Shown here in pieces: positions 10,838 to 21,019 of a stretch of DNA of 64,000 bases. The translations under genes and the position numbers were made by a program. The stretch comes from Farysia itapuensis (Eukaryota; Basidiomycota; Ustilaginomycetes; Ustilaginales; Ustilaginaceae), in assembly GCA_023212645.1 (NCBI GenBank), contig JALBYC010000005.1:558001-622000 (forward strand), in the 5' to 3' direction. How positions within the stretch are numbered: the stretch's first letter is position 1; each line of letters starts with the position of its first letter. Below the pieces are notes generated by a model, which saw nothing but the letters and a program-made list of their open reading frames with translations, was not told the DNA's origin and ran no database searches.

Positions 10838-13800
10838 ATGTACCTTCCTTCCTCGGACAGTCTGGCTGAGGAACCAGGTGATATACTACCGGCGCTTGCT
10901 GGGACCATGAGCAGTGCAGATGTGGTCATGGGACAGAGCTACGCGAATCCAGCCGCTCAAAGACTCAAAGCGGTGCTACGAGCGGCCAGAATCTTGGCGG
11001 GTCTGCTCGATGCAGAACTAGAAATCAGCAAAGCGAGGATAGGTTCTGCCAAGCTGCGCGACAATAAAGCCGAGAACAAGGCTGCGCTGAACGCTACGCT
11101 ACAAGAAAGATTGAAGCACAGTCTAGAAGCCTTGGAGGACGAGACGCGTCGGCTCGCACCGCGGGACGATGTTGAGCTGGCCAGCGGCGAATTGGCCCTC
11201 GAGCTGCTAATCCTAATCCGGGACTGTATCGTCGAACAGAAGCAGATCGAGATAGTAAGAAGAGCAAGCGCAGGAGACGGCTCAGCACGACCCGTAGCTG
11301 AAGACGTCGGACTTGGTGTAGTAGACACAAAAGCAGTCGGCACTCTTCAAACCTTGGTCTGCAAGTGGGTGTTGGCGCCTCGAACAAAAGCATATGATAC
11401 TACGTTGGCTCGCCTTCGCCCACAACTATACCCCCAAACCTCGAGTGCACCGACACATCATATCGACGAAGAGCGCCGCTTCCAGGAGCTAGAAGAACCC
11501 GACGATGAGCAATTGCGTACACATCGTGCCAAATTTGCAGAAGCACGAAAAGTGATGGCCTTGTCTCTGAACAAAATGTCGCACATTCTTGTAATTCCGG
11601 ACTCTGACCCAGCCTCGCAAAGTACTTTGTCTGACGCTGGCTCACCGCTGCGGCAGTACGGCGAAAGCGCCACAGCCTCCATCCTGCTGCGCCTAGGGCT
11701 TCTCGCGTATCTGGCGTGTCTACTCCGCCTCGCTTTTGGACCGACACCTGCTTCCTTGGAGAGTCCCTCAGTCCCACTAGCAAAGGACCAATACAAGGCG
11801 CAAGCAGAGCAAAGGACTTTGACGCTGCTCAGGAATCTTCCAACTTCCTCGGCCATGGCAGCTTTGTCGACCGTCATGTCCGCAACTAATGGTCAAGCAA
11901 GCCCTGGCACTCCACTTTTCGTCAAGGCGACTGCGGCTCGCCTGCTAAGTGCCCAACTTCTGAGACCAAGTGGTGTCCGAACTTTGCTAATGAGAACGTT
12001 TCCAAGCTTCAGTGCGGATGCAGAATCAAGTGACGAACGTACGACTGAAAGAGGGGACTCACTCCAGAAGTTCGAGCAGGTTGCCAAGTTGTTGACAACG
12101 CCTCCAAGGAATATGCCCAGCGAAGTCTGGATTGAATATGTTCTGTCCAAATTGCTGGAGGTACTGGCGGTGGATGCGGATAGTTCTTCGACTCCACCGC
12201 CGCCAGAGCAGCTCCAAGCAGCTGGGTTCGTCCTGACACGGATCTCGGAAAAGTATCCGCCAACATTCCGCAAAGTGATGGACCAAAGAGTCTACGTCAC
12301 CTTGCGGCCCGAGACGCCTGCATCAGAGGGTGAAATTGTGTCGTTCGCGACTTTGGACAAGTCGCTACTTTTGCTGTCTGCATGTCAAAACTTCTCAGAA
12401 CCTTCTCCAGACTTTTACAATGCTCTGTTTGCGCCAATACTTCCGCAGCTGCTCAGCTTGTATGACTTTCTCAGCAATCCCAATTCCAGTGCAGGCAAGG
12501 GTAAAATCAAGATGGTTGATGCAGGCAAACGTCTTGACGACCTGAAGAAACAAATCGAGGGCTTTTTGCACACTTGGACGCGCCTTGTCGACTCACAAGC
12601 GGGGAGCAAAACATATATGGAGGCGATCCGAGCCGCTGAAACAGGTATTGGGAGCCAAGCCATCGAACCAGCTGATGGAGCAACATTTTATTGGAAGGAG
12701 GAGGACGGCAGGGTTGCTATATGGTACGGCACTCCTCCGCAGAGATCGGTCGCCGATCTTTCAAGTATAATCAACGACCTCAACTTCTCTGCTCTTGCGC
12801 AGAAGATCAGCTCCGGTCAGTTGGACGACTCCAGCGATATTCCCGAGCTCCCAGCCAACCTGTCCGCCTCACTAGGCCTCAAGCCAGATCCAGCTATTGT
12901 CGTGGCATTGCTCAAAAAGTCAGCACGCAAAGATCTTGCGCAACTTCTGCTGCCTCTGGTTCTGGATATGTACATGTCGAACAAGGTTGCGTCCAGAGCG
13001 AATCTATTACCAGAACGACAGGCGGATACTGCTGAAACAAGATCGGTTTTGTTTCTCCAGCTAGTTCTGCAGCTTTTTGATGCATTTGGCTCAGATCTGT
13101 TGCAAGGCAAGAAGGCAACCACGTTGGCCTTTATTGATTTTTCCCTTTCTGCGCCTGGGACCAAGCGTCGGGATGAAGCAGAGCAGGTGAGCAAGGCTGA
13201 GGACGATATACCGTTCCTGTCGGCTACACCTGGACCCAAGCTCCCCTCTTCTCTCTTCAACGTAGCAGCCGATGCTGTGCGAGAGGAGCCACATGGTATA
13301 GATCAGGAGGGCGATAGCGAAGGGGCTGCGGAAGAAGACGAAGAGTTGGTCAAGACCGCTCTCACACTTTTGCTTTCGCTCTTGGAGGGCGACATAGCTC
13401 TGTCAACAGTGACGGAACCAATGCTCGTTGTGGTCGAAGCCAAAATCGACAGTCTGCTCGACAGTCAGGACGCCGAAATACGCTCACTAGGCAAAGAGGC
13501 AAAGCTTGTGTTGGTTGCCAGGAGAAGCGCCATTCGACCACCACCGAGCTCGGATGACACATCTGCTCCTTCAGCTCAAGATGCGAAGTACCAAAATTCA
13601 CACGGTACATATCAAGAAGCACTCAAGTTGCTGCAGGATCCGATTTTGCCGGTTAGAGCGCACGGACTGGTCTTACTGCGAAATTTGGTGTCTGACAACA
13701 AGAAGGAAGGTGGACAAGCTGAGCTGCTGGATCCGGCACTACGACCCGCAATTCTGGACATCTTCTTGCAAGCCGTTCAGGACGAAGAGAGCTATCTGTA

Positions 13801-14692
13801 TCTGAATGCAGTCCAGGGCCTTGGTGCGCTGGCGTCGAGCGGGGGTCAAGAAGCAATCGCACGCCTGGTCAACGTGTATGTGGGACGAGATGATCGGTTG
13901 ATCTCGATCGCCTTGTCGTCTAGAGAGGTTGAGAAGCGGCTTCGTGTGGGCGAAGCCTTGCTGCTTGTGGTACAGCGGAGCGGTGACGCTTTACAGCCTT
14001 CGCTTTCGACACTCGCATCGCCATTGCTGGCAAAGCTGCGCGATCGATCTGTACCTACCGTGCTGCGTTCATCGTTCCTGTCTATTTTAGGTACAACAGT
14101 GGAAGCAGTTCCGCGCGCCATGGCCGTTAGCGGCTACGCTGCGCAATTGGCCGAGACCAGTATGGAAATCCTGCGCATCGAAATGGTACCAGCGCGCGCA
14201 ACGAAACGCGGACCAGTCAAGATGAAGGTGCAGGGAGAGACTCAAAAGGTCGATGACACCGAGGAGGCGGCCCAACGCCAGCAAGATGAACAACAATTGC
14301 TGGATAGTGCGACGACGACTGACACAAAAGTCGCTCATCTCAGACGAGCGGCTCTTATGGCGCTTCTTTTGCTCATTCGAGGTACACGCCACCAGTTGAA
14401 CGACGCTGGCTATGAGGAAGACGGTCGACCCGTGGAGAAGCTGTCGGCGCTGCGCATGCCCGGGGGCACTTCCCTACCTCGGATCAACGATGCAGGTCCA
14501 GCTTCTTCCGCGAGACCGCGCTTGGAAGGGAGCGAGCTGCTGTTTCCGCCGGATGACGTCAAGCGGCTTAGAGAGCTGACGACGTACGTTGCAGAACGAG
14601 ACACGGATCCTTTCGTGCAAGAACAGGCGCAAATACTCAGAACTGACTTGGTCGAACTAGAAGCTCAGCTTGTAGTTCATCCTGGTCTATAG
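10838..14692 (+). CDS. RTP1: RTP1 / TANGO6-like HEAT-repeat protein
   Basis: The 1284-residue ORF starts at ATG 10838; a second in-frame ATG at 10907 (MSSADVVMGQ) is a plausible alternative. The protein is mostly helical, with Leu/Ala-rich repeats of HEAT type. Two blocks mark the RTP1 C-terminal domains: PILPVRAHGLVLLRNLVSDN with YLYLNAVQGLGALAS (about residue 925 on), and VAHLRRAALMALLLLIRG (about residue 1170). Yeast Rtp1 is required for assembly and nuclear import of RNA polymerase II; animal TANGO6 has been linked to secretion. It is convergent with the Nudix gene, with 43 bp between stop codons. Confidence 0.8.
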   Translation: MYLPSSDSLAEEPGDILPALAGTMSSADVVMGQSYANPAAQRLKAVLRAARILAGLLDAELEISKARIGSAKLRDNKAENKAALNATLQERLKHSLEALEDETRRLAPRDDVELASGELALELLILIRDCIVEQKQIEIVRRASAGDGSARPVAEDVGLGVVDTKAVGTLQTLVCKWVLAPRTKAYDTTLARLRPQLYPQTSSAPTHHIDEERRFQELEEPDDEQLRTHRAKFAEARKVMALSLNKMSHILVIPDSDPASQSTLSDAGSPLRQYGESATASILLRLGLLAYLACLLRLAFGPTPASLESPSVPLAKDQYKAQAEQRTLTLLRNLPTSSAMAALSTVMSATNGQASPGTPLFVKATAARLLSAQLLRPSGVRTLLMRTFPSFSADAESSDERTTERGDSLQKFEQVAKLLTTPPRNMPSEVWIEYVLSKLLEVLAVDADSSSTPPPPEQLQAAGFVLTRISEKYPPTFRKVMDQRVYVTLRPETPASEGEIVSFATLDKSLLLLSACQNFSEPSPDFYNALFAPILPQLLSLYDFLSNPNSSAGKGKIKMVDAGKRLDDLKKQIEGFLHTWTRLVDSQAGSKTYMEAIRAAETGIGSQAIEPADGATFYWKEEDGRVAIWYGTPPQRSVADLSSIINDLNFSALAQKISSGQLDDSSDIPELPANLSASLGLKPDPAIVVALLKKSARKDLAQLLLPLVLDMYMSNKVASRANLLPERQADTAETRSVLFLQLVLQLFDAFGSDLLQGKKATTLAFIDFSLSAPGTKRRDEAEQVSKAEDDIPFLSATPGPKLPSSLFNVAADAVREEPHGIDQEGDSEGAAEEDEELVKTALTLLLSLLEGDIALSTVTEPMLVVVEAKIDSLLDSQDAEIRSLGKEAKLVLVARRSAIRPPPSSDDTSAPSAQDAKYQNSHGTYQEALKLLQDPILPVRAHGLVLLRNLVSDNKKEGGQAELLDPALRPAILDIFLQAVQDEESYLYLNAVQGLGALASSGGQEAIARLVNVYVGRDDRLISIALSSREVEKRLRVGEALLLVVQRSGDALQPSLSTLASPLLAKLRDRSVPTVLRSSFLSILGTTVEAVPRAMAVSGYAAQLAETSMEILRIEMVPARATKRGPVKMKVQGETQKVDDTEEAAQRQQDEQQLLDSATTTDTKVAHLRRAALMALLLLIRGTRHQLNDAGYEEDGRPVEKLSALRMPGGTSLPRINDAGPASSARPRLEGSELLFPPDDVKRLRELTTYVAERDTDPFVQEQAQILRTDLVELEAQLVVHPGL

Positions 14693-14735
14693 AGTAATCT
14701 ACCACCCTATGCGTGCCAGGTAGACCAAGGTGTGG

Positions 14736-15785
14736 CTAGAGCTTGGAATTAGTGGGAAGTGGCGGTGCGGGAGGGAAGTCTCCTCTGTCATCTTGTGGCT
14801 GCTTGAGGTCTTCGCCACCCTGATCGTCTGATTTCTTGCGCAAGCCGAGCGCCTCTTGCTGCCGCAGGAACTGCATCCTTGGCTTTACTCGGAAGCGCTT
14901 GAGAGCCAAGGGACTTGAGAAAGCCAGCTCGATCAATCCCGCTTGGGTAATTTGTCCCGGCGAGTTCTGCGAAAAGTGCGGCTGTTGGGCATACGCAATA
15001 CAGGCCGCTTCTATCAATATGTCGGACGTGAGACCGCGAATGGGGTTTCGCTCGTCCCAAAAAGTATGGCGACGGATTCGATTGCCACCGAGCCATAGGA
15101 TGTCACGACACGTGTGCCAGTCTGAGACGGCCGAGACTTCGTTGGCGGGCATGTGCTTGAGCGCTTCCGGGTCTGGCGTTGGAGGGAGTTTGAGCGAGGG
15201 TCGCATAGCTAGCGGAGGATCGTGGTACAAGAAGGAGACGAGTGGCAAGGAAAAGAGACTGTCGACCTCGCGAGGGTTCAGGTGGGGCTGGATGGTGCGA
15301 TCCGTCAAGAGGACGACGTATGGTGTGACCACCAATTCGTTTGCGCTTAGAAAGGGTGGAAGCTCGCACAGCTTGATTGCTTTGCGTGCATCAATGGGCA
15401 GTCCGGTCTCTTCGAAGGCCTCTCTTCGTGCTGTGTACTCCAGATCGGGATCAGTGGGCTCGAACCTTCCACCCGGTATGGCGGTGTCACCACCATGAGA
15501 ACGCAAACGCATGGATCGTTTAGAGAGAATCACGTACAGCTCGCCATTCCGACCTGCAAACAGACCCAACAGCACTGCTGCACGGCGATACGCTGGGACT
15601 GCAGCAGGACAGGGCTCGGATCCCACAGGTGGCGAGTACGAGGCGAGCCGTTCAAGTGCGTCGATCGAGCGTTGAGTCAAAAGAGCCAAGGCTGAAGTAG
15701 GTACTGGCAGCTTGGATGTTGAGGCTGGGCCAGGTGATCGATCTGGTCCGAATAGGAGACGATACAGTGCATCCTTAGCAGTCAT
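14736..15785 (-). CDS. PCD1: Nudix hydrolase, coenzyme A diphosphatase (PCD1/NUDT7 type)
   Basis: From ATG 15785 the protein has 349 residues (MTAKDALYRLLFG). The Nudix region combines the CoA-subfamily motif (ILSKRSMRLRSHGG, then AIPGGRFEPTDPD) with a Nudix box ending RREAFEETGL, whose glutamates bind the divalent metal. This pairing is specific to enzymes that cleave CoA, acyl-CoA or oxidised CoA to phosphopantetheine products, often in peroxisomes. The C-terminus is ...PTNSKL. SKL is a canonical PTS1 peroxisomal targeting signal, visible directly, which supports a peroxisomal location. It shares about 141 bp of promoter with VPS37. Confidence 0.88.
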   Translation of the reverse strand: MTAKDALYRLLFGPDRSPGPASTSKLPVPTSALALLTQRSIDALERLASYSPPVGSEPCPAAVPAYRRAAVLLGLFAGRNGELYVILSKRSMRLRSHGGDTAIPGGRFEPTDPDLEYTARREAFEETGLPIDARKAIKLCELPPFLSANELVVTPYVVLLTDRTIQPHLNPREVDSLFSLPLVSFLYHDPPLAMRPSLKLPPTPDPEALKHMPANEVSAVSDWHTCRDILWLGGNRIRRHTFWDERNPIRGLTSDILIEAACIAYAQQPHFSQNSPGQITQAGLIELAFSSPLALKRFRVKPRMQFLRQQEALGLRKKSDDQGGEDLKQPQDDRGDFPPAPPLPTNSKL

Positions 15786-15926
15786 CTTGTCCGAGACGTC
15801 GAGGATGAGAAGCACAGGTGTCGATGCCACCAATCCGGTGAGCAAAGAGTGCCGAGGACCGGCGACATTTTGCTCCACTTTTGCCCTCAAAGAAAGCCGT
15901 GACTTTCACCACCACCATCTCTCGAC

Positions 15927-16619
15927 ATGACTGAATCGCCGATGGCTCAGACTAGACTGACAGTAGCGTTCCCACAGACATCCTCGCTGTCAAGGGAAGA
16001 TCTAGCTGCTTTACTCGGCGAGACCTCTGCCGCTTTCCATCCAAGCCAAGCCGGCCTTAATGCAGCAGAACAGCGCGCAGAAGACGAAGCGTTTTTTGAA
16101 GCCTTCTTCCACAGCCTGCCCCAAGTCAAGCAGCTTTACGAACAGCATTCGTCTCTGCTAAAAGAGAATGAAGTCAAGGCACGCGCCAATACGGAACTGC
16201 AACAACCACTGGAAGAGTTGAGAACGGAGACGCAGAGCCTCTTTGATCGCGCAAAGGCCCTGGAAGCCGAGTGGCCCCGACTGGAAGCACAGATGAATGA
16301 AGAATCAAAGGTACGCTACTGCGCGATCCTCGCTCCAAGAAAGCTCGACTGACCTTGAACCTCACAGCGATTTGCACCAAGCTCCCTGCTGTTCAACATG
16401 ACGCAGAGTGCATCCAAACTCAACGATCGGTCAGAAGATCTGGCCAATGCCTTTGTTGAAAATTTGCCTTACCCGACCGACGACAGTGGCACGGCTTCGC
16501 AAGCACTCTTGGACGACGTCTCGTTCGTGCGGCGGTACAAAGCGCAACGCGTGCTGTACCACAAGCGAAAGCTCATCGCCGATCGGTGGAACAAGGGCCA
16601 AGTCCACTGGACCGACTAA
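15927..16619 (+). CDS. VPS37: ESCRT-I subunit VPS37 (Mod(r) domain)
   Basis: Exons 15927-16310 and 16368-16619 are joined across a 57-nt intron (donor GTACGC, acceptor CTCACAG), giving 211 residues. Residues about 45-205 form the Mod(r) domain: LPQVKQLYEQHSSLLKENE, a coiled coil, RFAPSSLLFNMTQSASK spanning the junction, and VRRYKAQRVLYHKRKLIADRW. VPS37 assembles with VPS23 and VPS28 in ESCRT-I, which sorts ubiquitinated cargo into multivesicular endosomes. The splice junction restores the conserved RF...LL motif, so the exon model is well supported. Confidence 0.88.
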
Positions 16620-17063
16620 AAGGTCGTTCCCTCAACCTGGGCCAGCCGTCAATGAAAACCGGTAAACATGAGACGCTTCGGGGCCGGAAGGTAGCGCCGT
16701 AAAGTATGGCTACGACTTCATCTCGGAGCCTTGTCATGCTGAGTGGCTTGCCATCGTGACCTGCGCTGTCAAGGCACTCGAGCATCGACCATCAAAAGCC
16801 ACCGAAAGTGTCGCCCAACATGCCGTCGCAAGGGTACCCTTCCGGTTGTCATTTTCTTGCAGCTGCACCGTTAAAGAGCCCGCTCCGACGAGACATGCAC
16901 CGAAATTGGGCAGTTATCAGATGAAGTGGGCTCGGACAATCTACCTCGGAGCCGGCTAGAGCTTTTCTTCTCGAATGCTTCTGGTGTCTGCCTCGTTTGG
17001 TACAAGTATGTTCCAGCGCATCCCTGTCGGTTGCCATGCAACCCCCAAAAGCTCACTGCAAGG
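16620..17063. other. Intergenic region between VPS37 and an orphan gene
   Basis: The 444 bp carries the 3' flank of VPS37 and the promoter of the next gene. I recognise no RNA gene, repeat or conserved exon. Confidence 0.45.
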
Positions 17064-18329
17064 ATGAGGGCTGCTTGCTGGATCTTGTTCCTCTTCACGA
17101 TGGTCTGGTCCTGTGTCCGATCAACACCCACGCGCTCGCCCGTTCGACTGAAAGGACGGTCTTTGCCCAAGGAAGCTTCACCTCGGCCGATACAATTTTC
17201 CGGGGTCGCAAAGCGATCGATGGAGAAAGCAATCGTGACAACGGAAGCAGTCGCGGTCGAAAAGGATTGGAAGCGACCCATCATCATTGCTGTTGGCCAG
17301 ATCGGTCTTGCGGGCACTATCGGATGGAACTACATCGCCATACAATCCTTTGTCAGCAATCGCCGAAAGTACCTCGAGGCTGAGAAGGCGCTCAAAGCGG
17401 AGAAAAGCAAGCCACAACCGGGTGACACGTACTGCACGATTCAGCGCTACCTGACGGACGCCCAGGTCAACTCCAGGACTCCTAGCACCGTGACGTTGCC
17501 GTGTTGGCGCTTGGAAGAGGCTAGATTGCCAACCTCGCAAACGTCTTCGCAAGACCGCACGCTGACCGATGGGCTGTCTGCTTCCACAGACGAAGAGACT
17601 GGGTCTTCCTCGCGCGGAAGCGATGGCGCCTCAGGAACAGCGGAGGGCGCAGGACTGCGTAAACGTGGGCTGGAGCAAACCTGGGACGTGCTTCACCCGT
17701 ATGCAAAGTTGATGCAAGACAGAGGGTCCTCCTCTAGCAAGGCGGCTGTAGAGCTGGTGGAGGGTGGTCTTCGCGGTCGTCTCCCGCACAGGCTATCTCC
17801 TGAGCCATTGAACGATCGCTGGGCTGTCGCACACGAGGTGAAGAATGGTCAATCTGCACAAAGCCTCACTGACTCTTCAATTTCAACGTCACCACAGCGA
17901 CATTCATGGTCGAGACCGCACGCAATCTTGGCGCCATCAATCTTGCGAATGGAGAGGCATAGAGGAAACGTTCCGCCAGCTGTGGTGGAAACGAGTGCAC
18001 TGACGCCTGGTGCAAGAGCGGACGCGGACGAGCTTCGAGGCGTGGCGTCGACTCGCACTGCTTCCGACTCTGACAATGAGTCCTTCCTCTCATCGTACAC
18101 CTCTGACGAAGCGGCCGAGCGTGCACGCGCAAACCACGCTGCTGCGGGAGAAACGACAGACGATGGACAGACACCCGCCGCCGCCGCCGCCCAAGCCGTC
18201 AAGAAAAAAGTCAAGACCGAGGACATTACTTTTGCCCTAACCGTGCTCAATGCCGTAGGCACTCTGCCTTCACTCATCCTCACCACACTCAACGCATACC
18301 TCTACCGCGGCAACCCCAAAGTAGACTAA
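17064..18329 (+). CDS. Unrecognised protein with terminal hydrophobic segments
   Basis: I do not recognise this 421-residue protein. From ATG 17064 it starts with a hydrophobic run (WILFLFTMVWSCV) that could be a signal peptide or anchor. A second ATG at 17220 (MEKAIVTTEAVAVEKD) would remove it. A likely membrane helix follows (IIIAVGQIGLAGTIGWNYIAI), then a Lys-rich coiled segment, some 250 residues of Ser/Thr/Gly-rich disordered sequence, and a C-terminal hydrophobic helix (FALTVLNAVGTLPSLILT) ending NPKVD. This could be a membrane protein with a long soluble loop. Reality of the frame is supported by the long open reading frame and the paired hydrophobic ends. Confidence 0.6.
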   Translation: MRAACWILFLFTMVWSCVRSTPTRSPVRLKGRSLPKEASPRPIQFSGVAKRSMEKAIVTTEAVAVEKDWKRPIIIAVGQIGLAGTIGWNYIAIQSFVSNRRKYLEAEKALKAEKSKPQPGDTYCTIQRYLTDAQVNSRTPSTVTLPCWRLEEARLPTSQTSSQDRTLTDGLSASTDEETGSSSRGSDGASGTAEGAGLRKRGLEQTWDVLHPYAKLMQDRGSSSSKAAVELVEGGLRGRLPHRLSPEPLNDRWAVAHEVKNGQSAQSLTDSSISTSPQRHSWSRPHAILAPSILRMERHRGNVPPAVVETSALTPGARADADELRGVASTRTASDSDNESFLSSYTSDEAAERARANHAAAGETTDDGQTPAAAAAQAVKKKVKTEDITFALTVLNAVGTLPSLILTTLNAYLYRGNPKVD

Positions 18330-18434
18330 ATCTACGCAGAACATTCCAACACGAATACTCGTTGCGCTGTTCTAGTGCTGAGAATACAGACTCGTAGCAA
18401 TTTCTTCCGTGTCGTCGTCGTAGATGTACAAGAT

Positions 18435-19775
18435 TTAGTTGGCAAAGGCTTGGAGACCGGTGATGCCTTTTCCGAGGATGAGGGTGTGGATGCCGTACGA
18501 GCCTTCGTAGGTGTTGACGGTCTGCAGGTTCTGCACGTGGCGGCCGCAGTGGTATTCGTCCGAGGTGGCATTTCCACCAAAGATGTCGAGAAGCTTGCGC
18601 GATTGATCGAGTGCCTTGCCGCAGTTGTTTCGCTTGGCGAGCGAGACCATTTCGGGTGACCAGGCGCCGGTGTCCTTCATCCGGCCCAGCTGTAGTGAGC
18701 ACATAAGGCCCAACGCCGCTTCTGTGCTGGCGTCGGCGAGTTTCTGCTGAATCAGCTGGAAAGCAGCAATTGGTCGACCAAACTGTTTGCGGTCAAGTGC
18801 ATACTGTCGTGCTTCGGCAATGCACGCTTCCAGTGCACCCATAGCTCCCCACGAAATACCATATCGAGCCGAGTTGAGACACTCGAAAGGCGATCCAAGA
18901 CCCGGTCGAGCGTGTGGCAAAAGACTCTCATCACGCTTGACCTTGACGTCTTCCATAAAGATGCTGCCCGTGATCGAGGCCCGCAGCTGCAGCTTGTTCT
19001 TGATAGCGGGTGCGGAAAGGCCCTTTGTGCCCTTCTCTACCAGGAAGCCGCGAATCTTGTTGTCCCACTTACACTTAGCCCAGATGACAAAAATGTCGGC
19101 GTAGGGCGAGTTGGAGATCCAAGTTTTGGAGCCGTTGAGGATAATGTGGCCGTCACCTGTATCGGTAGCGGTGGTTTCCATCTTGCTTGGGTCCGATCCG
19201 TGGTTGGGCTCAGTGAGACCAAAGCATCCTACCAGCTCACCCTTGGCCAAGCGGGGCAAGTACTTTTCCTTCTGAGCTTCTGTGCCAAACTGGTTGATGG
19301 GACCCATGACGAGGGAGCTCTGAACAGACATGATGGATCGGTAGCCAGAGTCGACTCGCTCCACTTCTCGAGCAATGAGACCGTACGAGACACTGTTGAC
19401 ACCAGCGCAGCCGTATCCATCAATCGTCGCACCCAGCAAGCCAAGCTCGCCAAGTGAAGGCAAAATGGTGGGGTCCCACGTCTCGTTTCGGTACATGTCC
19501 ACCACCTTGGGCAACAGTGTTTCCTGGCAAAAGTCGTGCGCAGTCTGACTGATGGCCTTCTCGTCTTCGGAGAGCTGTGACTCGAAGAGCGACATGGGGT
19601 CCTCCCAGTTGAACTTGCTGAACTTGGTCATGCGGTAGTCTTCAGGGTTGGTGTCGGGAGTGGTGCCATAGCTGCGGGCCAATGCCGAAGAGGACGAGAC
19701 AATGACTGAAGACTGTGGTCCGCGAGCGACTGCTCGTCGCAAAGCTGGTAGTGCGGTTCTGAGTGCGTTTGACAT
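18435..19775 (-). CDS. Glutaryl-CoA dehydrogenase, mitochondrial
   Basis: The 446-residue protein starts [19 protein letters not shown], a typical matrix presequence. Acyl-CoA dehydrogenase domains follow: helical N-domain; FAD-binding middle part with [15 protein letters not shown] and [15 protein letters not shown]; and C-terminal domain with [20 protein letters not shown]. The catalytic-base region reads [25 protein letters not shown], where the glutamate in TYEG is the active-site base of the glutaryl-CoA branch. The enzyme oxidises and decarboxylates glutaryl-CoA to crotonyl-CoA in lysine and tryptophan breakdown. A CCAAT box lies about 40 bp upstream of the ATG. Confidence 0.92.
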   Translation of the reverse strand: MSNALRTALPALRRAVARGPQSSVIVSSSSALARSYGTTPDTNPEDYRMTKFSKFNWEDPMSLFESQLSEDEKAISQTAHDFCQETLLPKVVDMYRNETWDPTILPSLGELGLLGATIDGYGCAGVNSVSYGLIAREVERVDSGYRSIMSVQSSLVMGPINQFGTEAQKEKYLPRLAKGELVGCFGLTEPNHGSDPSKMETTATDTGDGHIILNGSKTWISNSPYADIFVIWAKCKWDNKIRGFLVEKGTKGLSAPAIKNKLQLRASITGSIFMEDVKVKRDESLLPHARPGLGSPFECLNSARYGISWGAMGALEACIAEARQYALDRKQFGRPIAAFQLIQQKLADASTEAALGLMCSLQLGRMKDTGAWSPEMVSLAKRNNCGKALDQSRKLLDIFGGNATSDEYHCGRHVQNLQTVNTYEGSYGIHTLILGKGITGLQAFAN

Positions 19776-20244
19776 GTTGGATGAAGGAAGCAAGAGGGTT
19801 GAGCAAACGAGCCAATATAAGTGTGGGGAATACTACGTGGCGGCGAACGAAGGAATTAAAATTCATCAGCCAAAACGTTTACTAATAATTCGGCATCCTT
19901 TGGTCTTACGGCAAATGCACAAGCCGATGAGCCGGTATCGCTCAAGTAGTCCAGCAGCAGCGGTGTCGAAAATCTGAGCCCCGTATGCCGTGCATTTCCG
20001 ACTCGTCCAAAATCTCGAGCAGGAAAATAAGACGCACGCCGGGTACTGGAATGAGCACGAGGCACCGGTACGAGTTGGAATGATACCGGAAGTTTCTTTC
20101 TGGACCTCGCTTAGCTCACCCTTTCTAGACGATGGCCAAACTGCCGCCATACACACCCGGCACTTTGAGCGGCTATTTTCCACAGCTGTACCATATCATT
20201 GGGTCTGTCCCATCTAAAGCCGCTAGGGCTGTAACGTGCATTGG
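19776..20244. other. Intergenic region between GCDH and SVP26
   Basis: The 469 bp contains the glutaryl-CoA dehydrogenase promoter and the SVP26 3' flank, with GCCAATATAAG at 19811-19821. No further gene is visible. Confidence 0.45.
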
Positions 20245-20859
20245 CTATCTATGCGGTGATCGTGCTCTTGATCCTATCCCCGCACTGCCCCATTCAGCTG
20301 CAGCTACTCTGCCCAGAAAACGCCAGACAGGCACCATCCACACGCATACTGCCAGGACAGCGCACACCTGCAGATGCGTCATTTCTACGCTCGATGGTCG
20401 AGACGTGCTTGGATTTACATCCCAGTCCAGGCGTCCACCAGGAAGCTTGGGTCGATGCAGCGTGTCGTACCGGTGGAGATGCCATGCTCTTGTGTTGATG
20501 GTGTGGTGTCGAGCTAGCCAGATGTGGGATGCCAGTGGTAACAGAAACGACAGAGCAGTCCACACGCTCTGTCCTCCATTAGCGACTGAGTAGGGCCACG
20601 TTGTCGATGAGAGCACACTGTAGTGCAGTAAATGAGCCAGCAGACTGGGCAAGAGTGGGGCAAAGGGGACGTGGTCAACTGCAACGATCAGCAGCTGTAC
20701 CGTGACGGAGAAGTAAACCAAATAGAGACCAATTCGTCTTGACCGTGCCGCGTGTGCCTCAATATAGCGTGACAGGTTGAGTAGTCCGAGGGCCAGAGAG
20801 ATCAGCAAGCCGGCTCCGCTCAGCACTGCAAAGAGCAGAGACAGTAGCTTGAGTATCAT
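20245..20859 (-). CDS. SVP26: SVP26 / TEX261-like ER-Golgi membrane protein
   Basis: The 204-residue protein begins MILKLLSLLFAVLSGAGLL, with four hydrophobic segments (about residues 2-27, 43-60, 63-80 and 155-180). Between them come GLLNLSRYIEAHAARSRRI, HYSVLSSTTWPY and LARHHTINTRAW, the layout of the Svp26/Tex261 family; yeast Svp26 has the same SELVEEH-like motif after helix 1. Svp26 is a COPII cargo adaptor that carries certain mannosyltransferases from ER to early Golgi. The gene is intronless and divergent from DBP8, with 160 bp between start codons. Confidence 0.82.
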   Translation of the reverse strand: MILKLLSLLFAVLSGAGLLISLALGLLNLSRYIEAHAARSRRIGLYLVYFSVTVQLLIVAVDHVPFAPLLPSLLAHLLHYSVLSSTTWPYSVANGGQSVWTALSFLLPLASHIWLARHHTINTRAWHLHRYDTLHRPKLPGGRLDWDVNPSTSRPSSVEMTHLQVCAVLAVCVWMVPVWRFLGRVAAAEWGSAGIGSRARSPHR

Positions 20860-21019
20860 GCTTCAGCGCCCGTCCTTCCCATGGCCTATGGCGTCAAGAT
20901 GGTGGCCAAACCAAAACGCCGAGTTCCGAACTAATTTGATTTTTTTTACACCAAAACCCCAAATTTACCTGCAGACCCGATTCCACTGCTGCCGGTGTTA
21001 TCGACACGACCTGCTAAGA

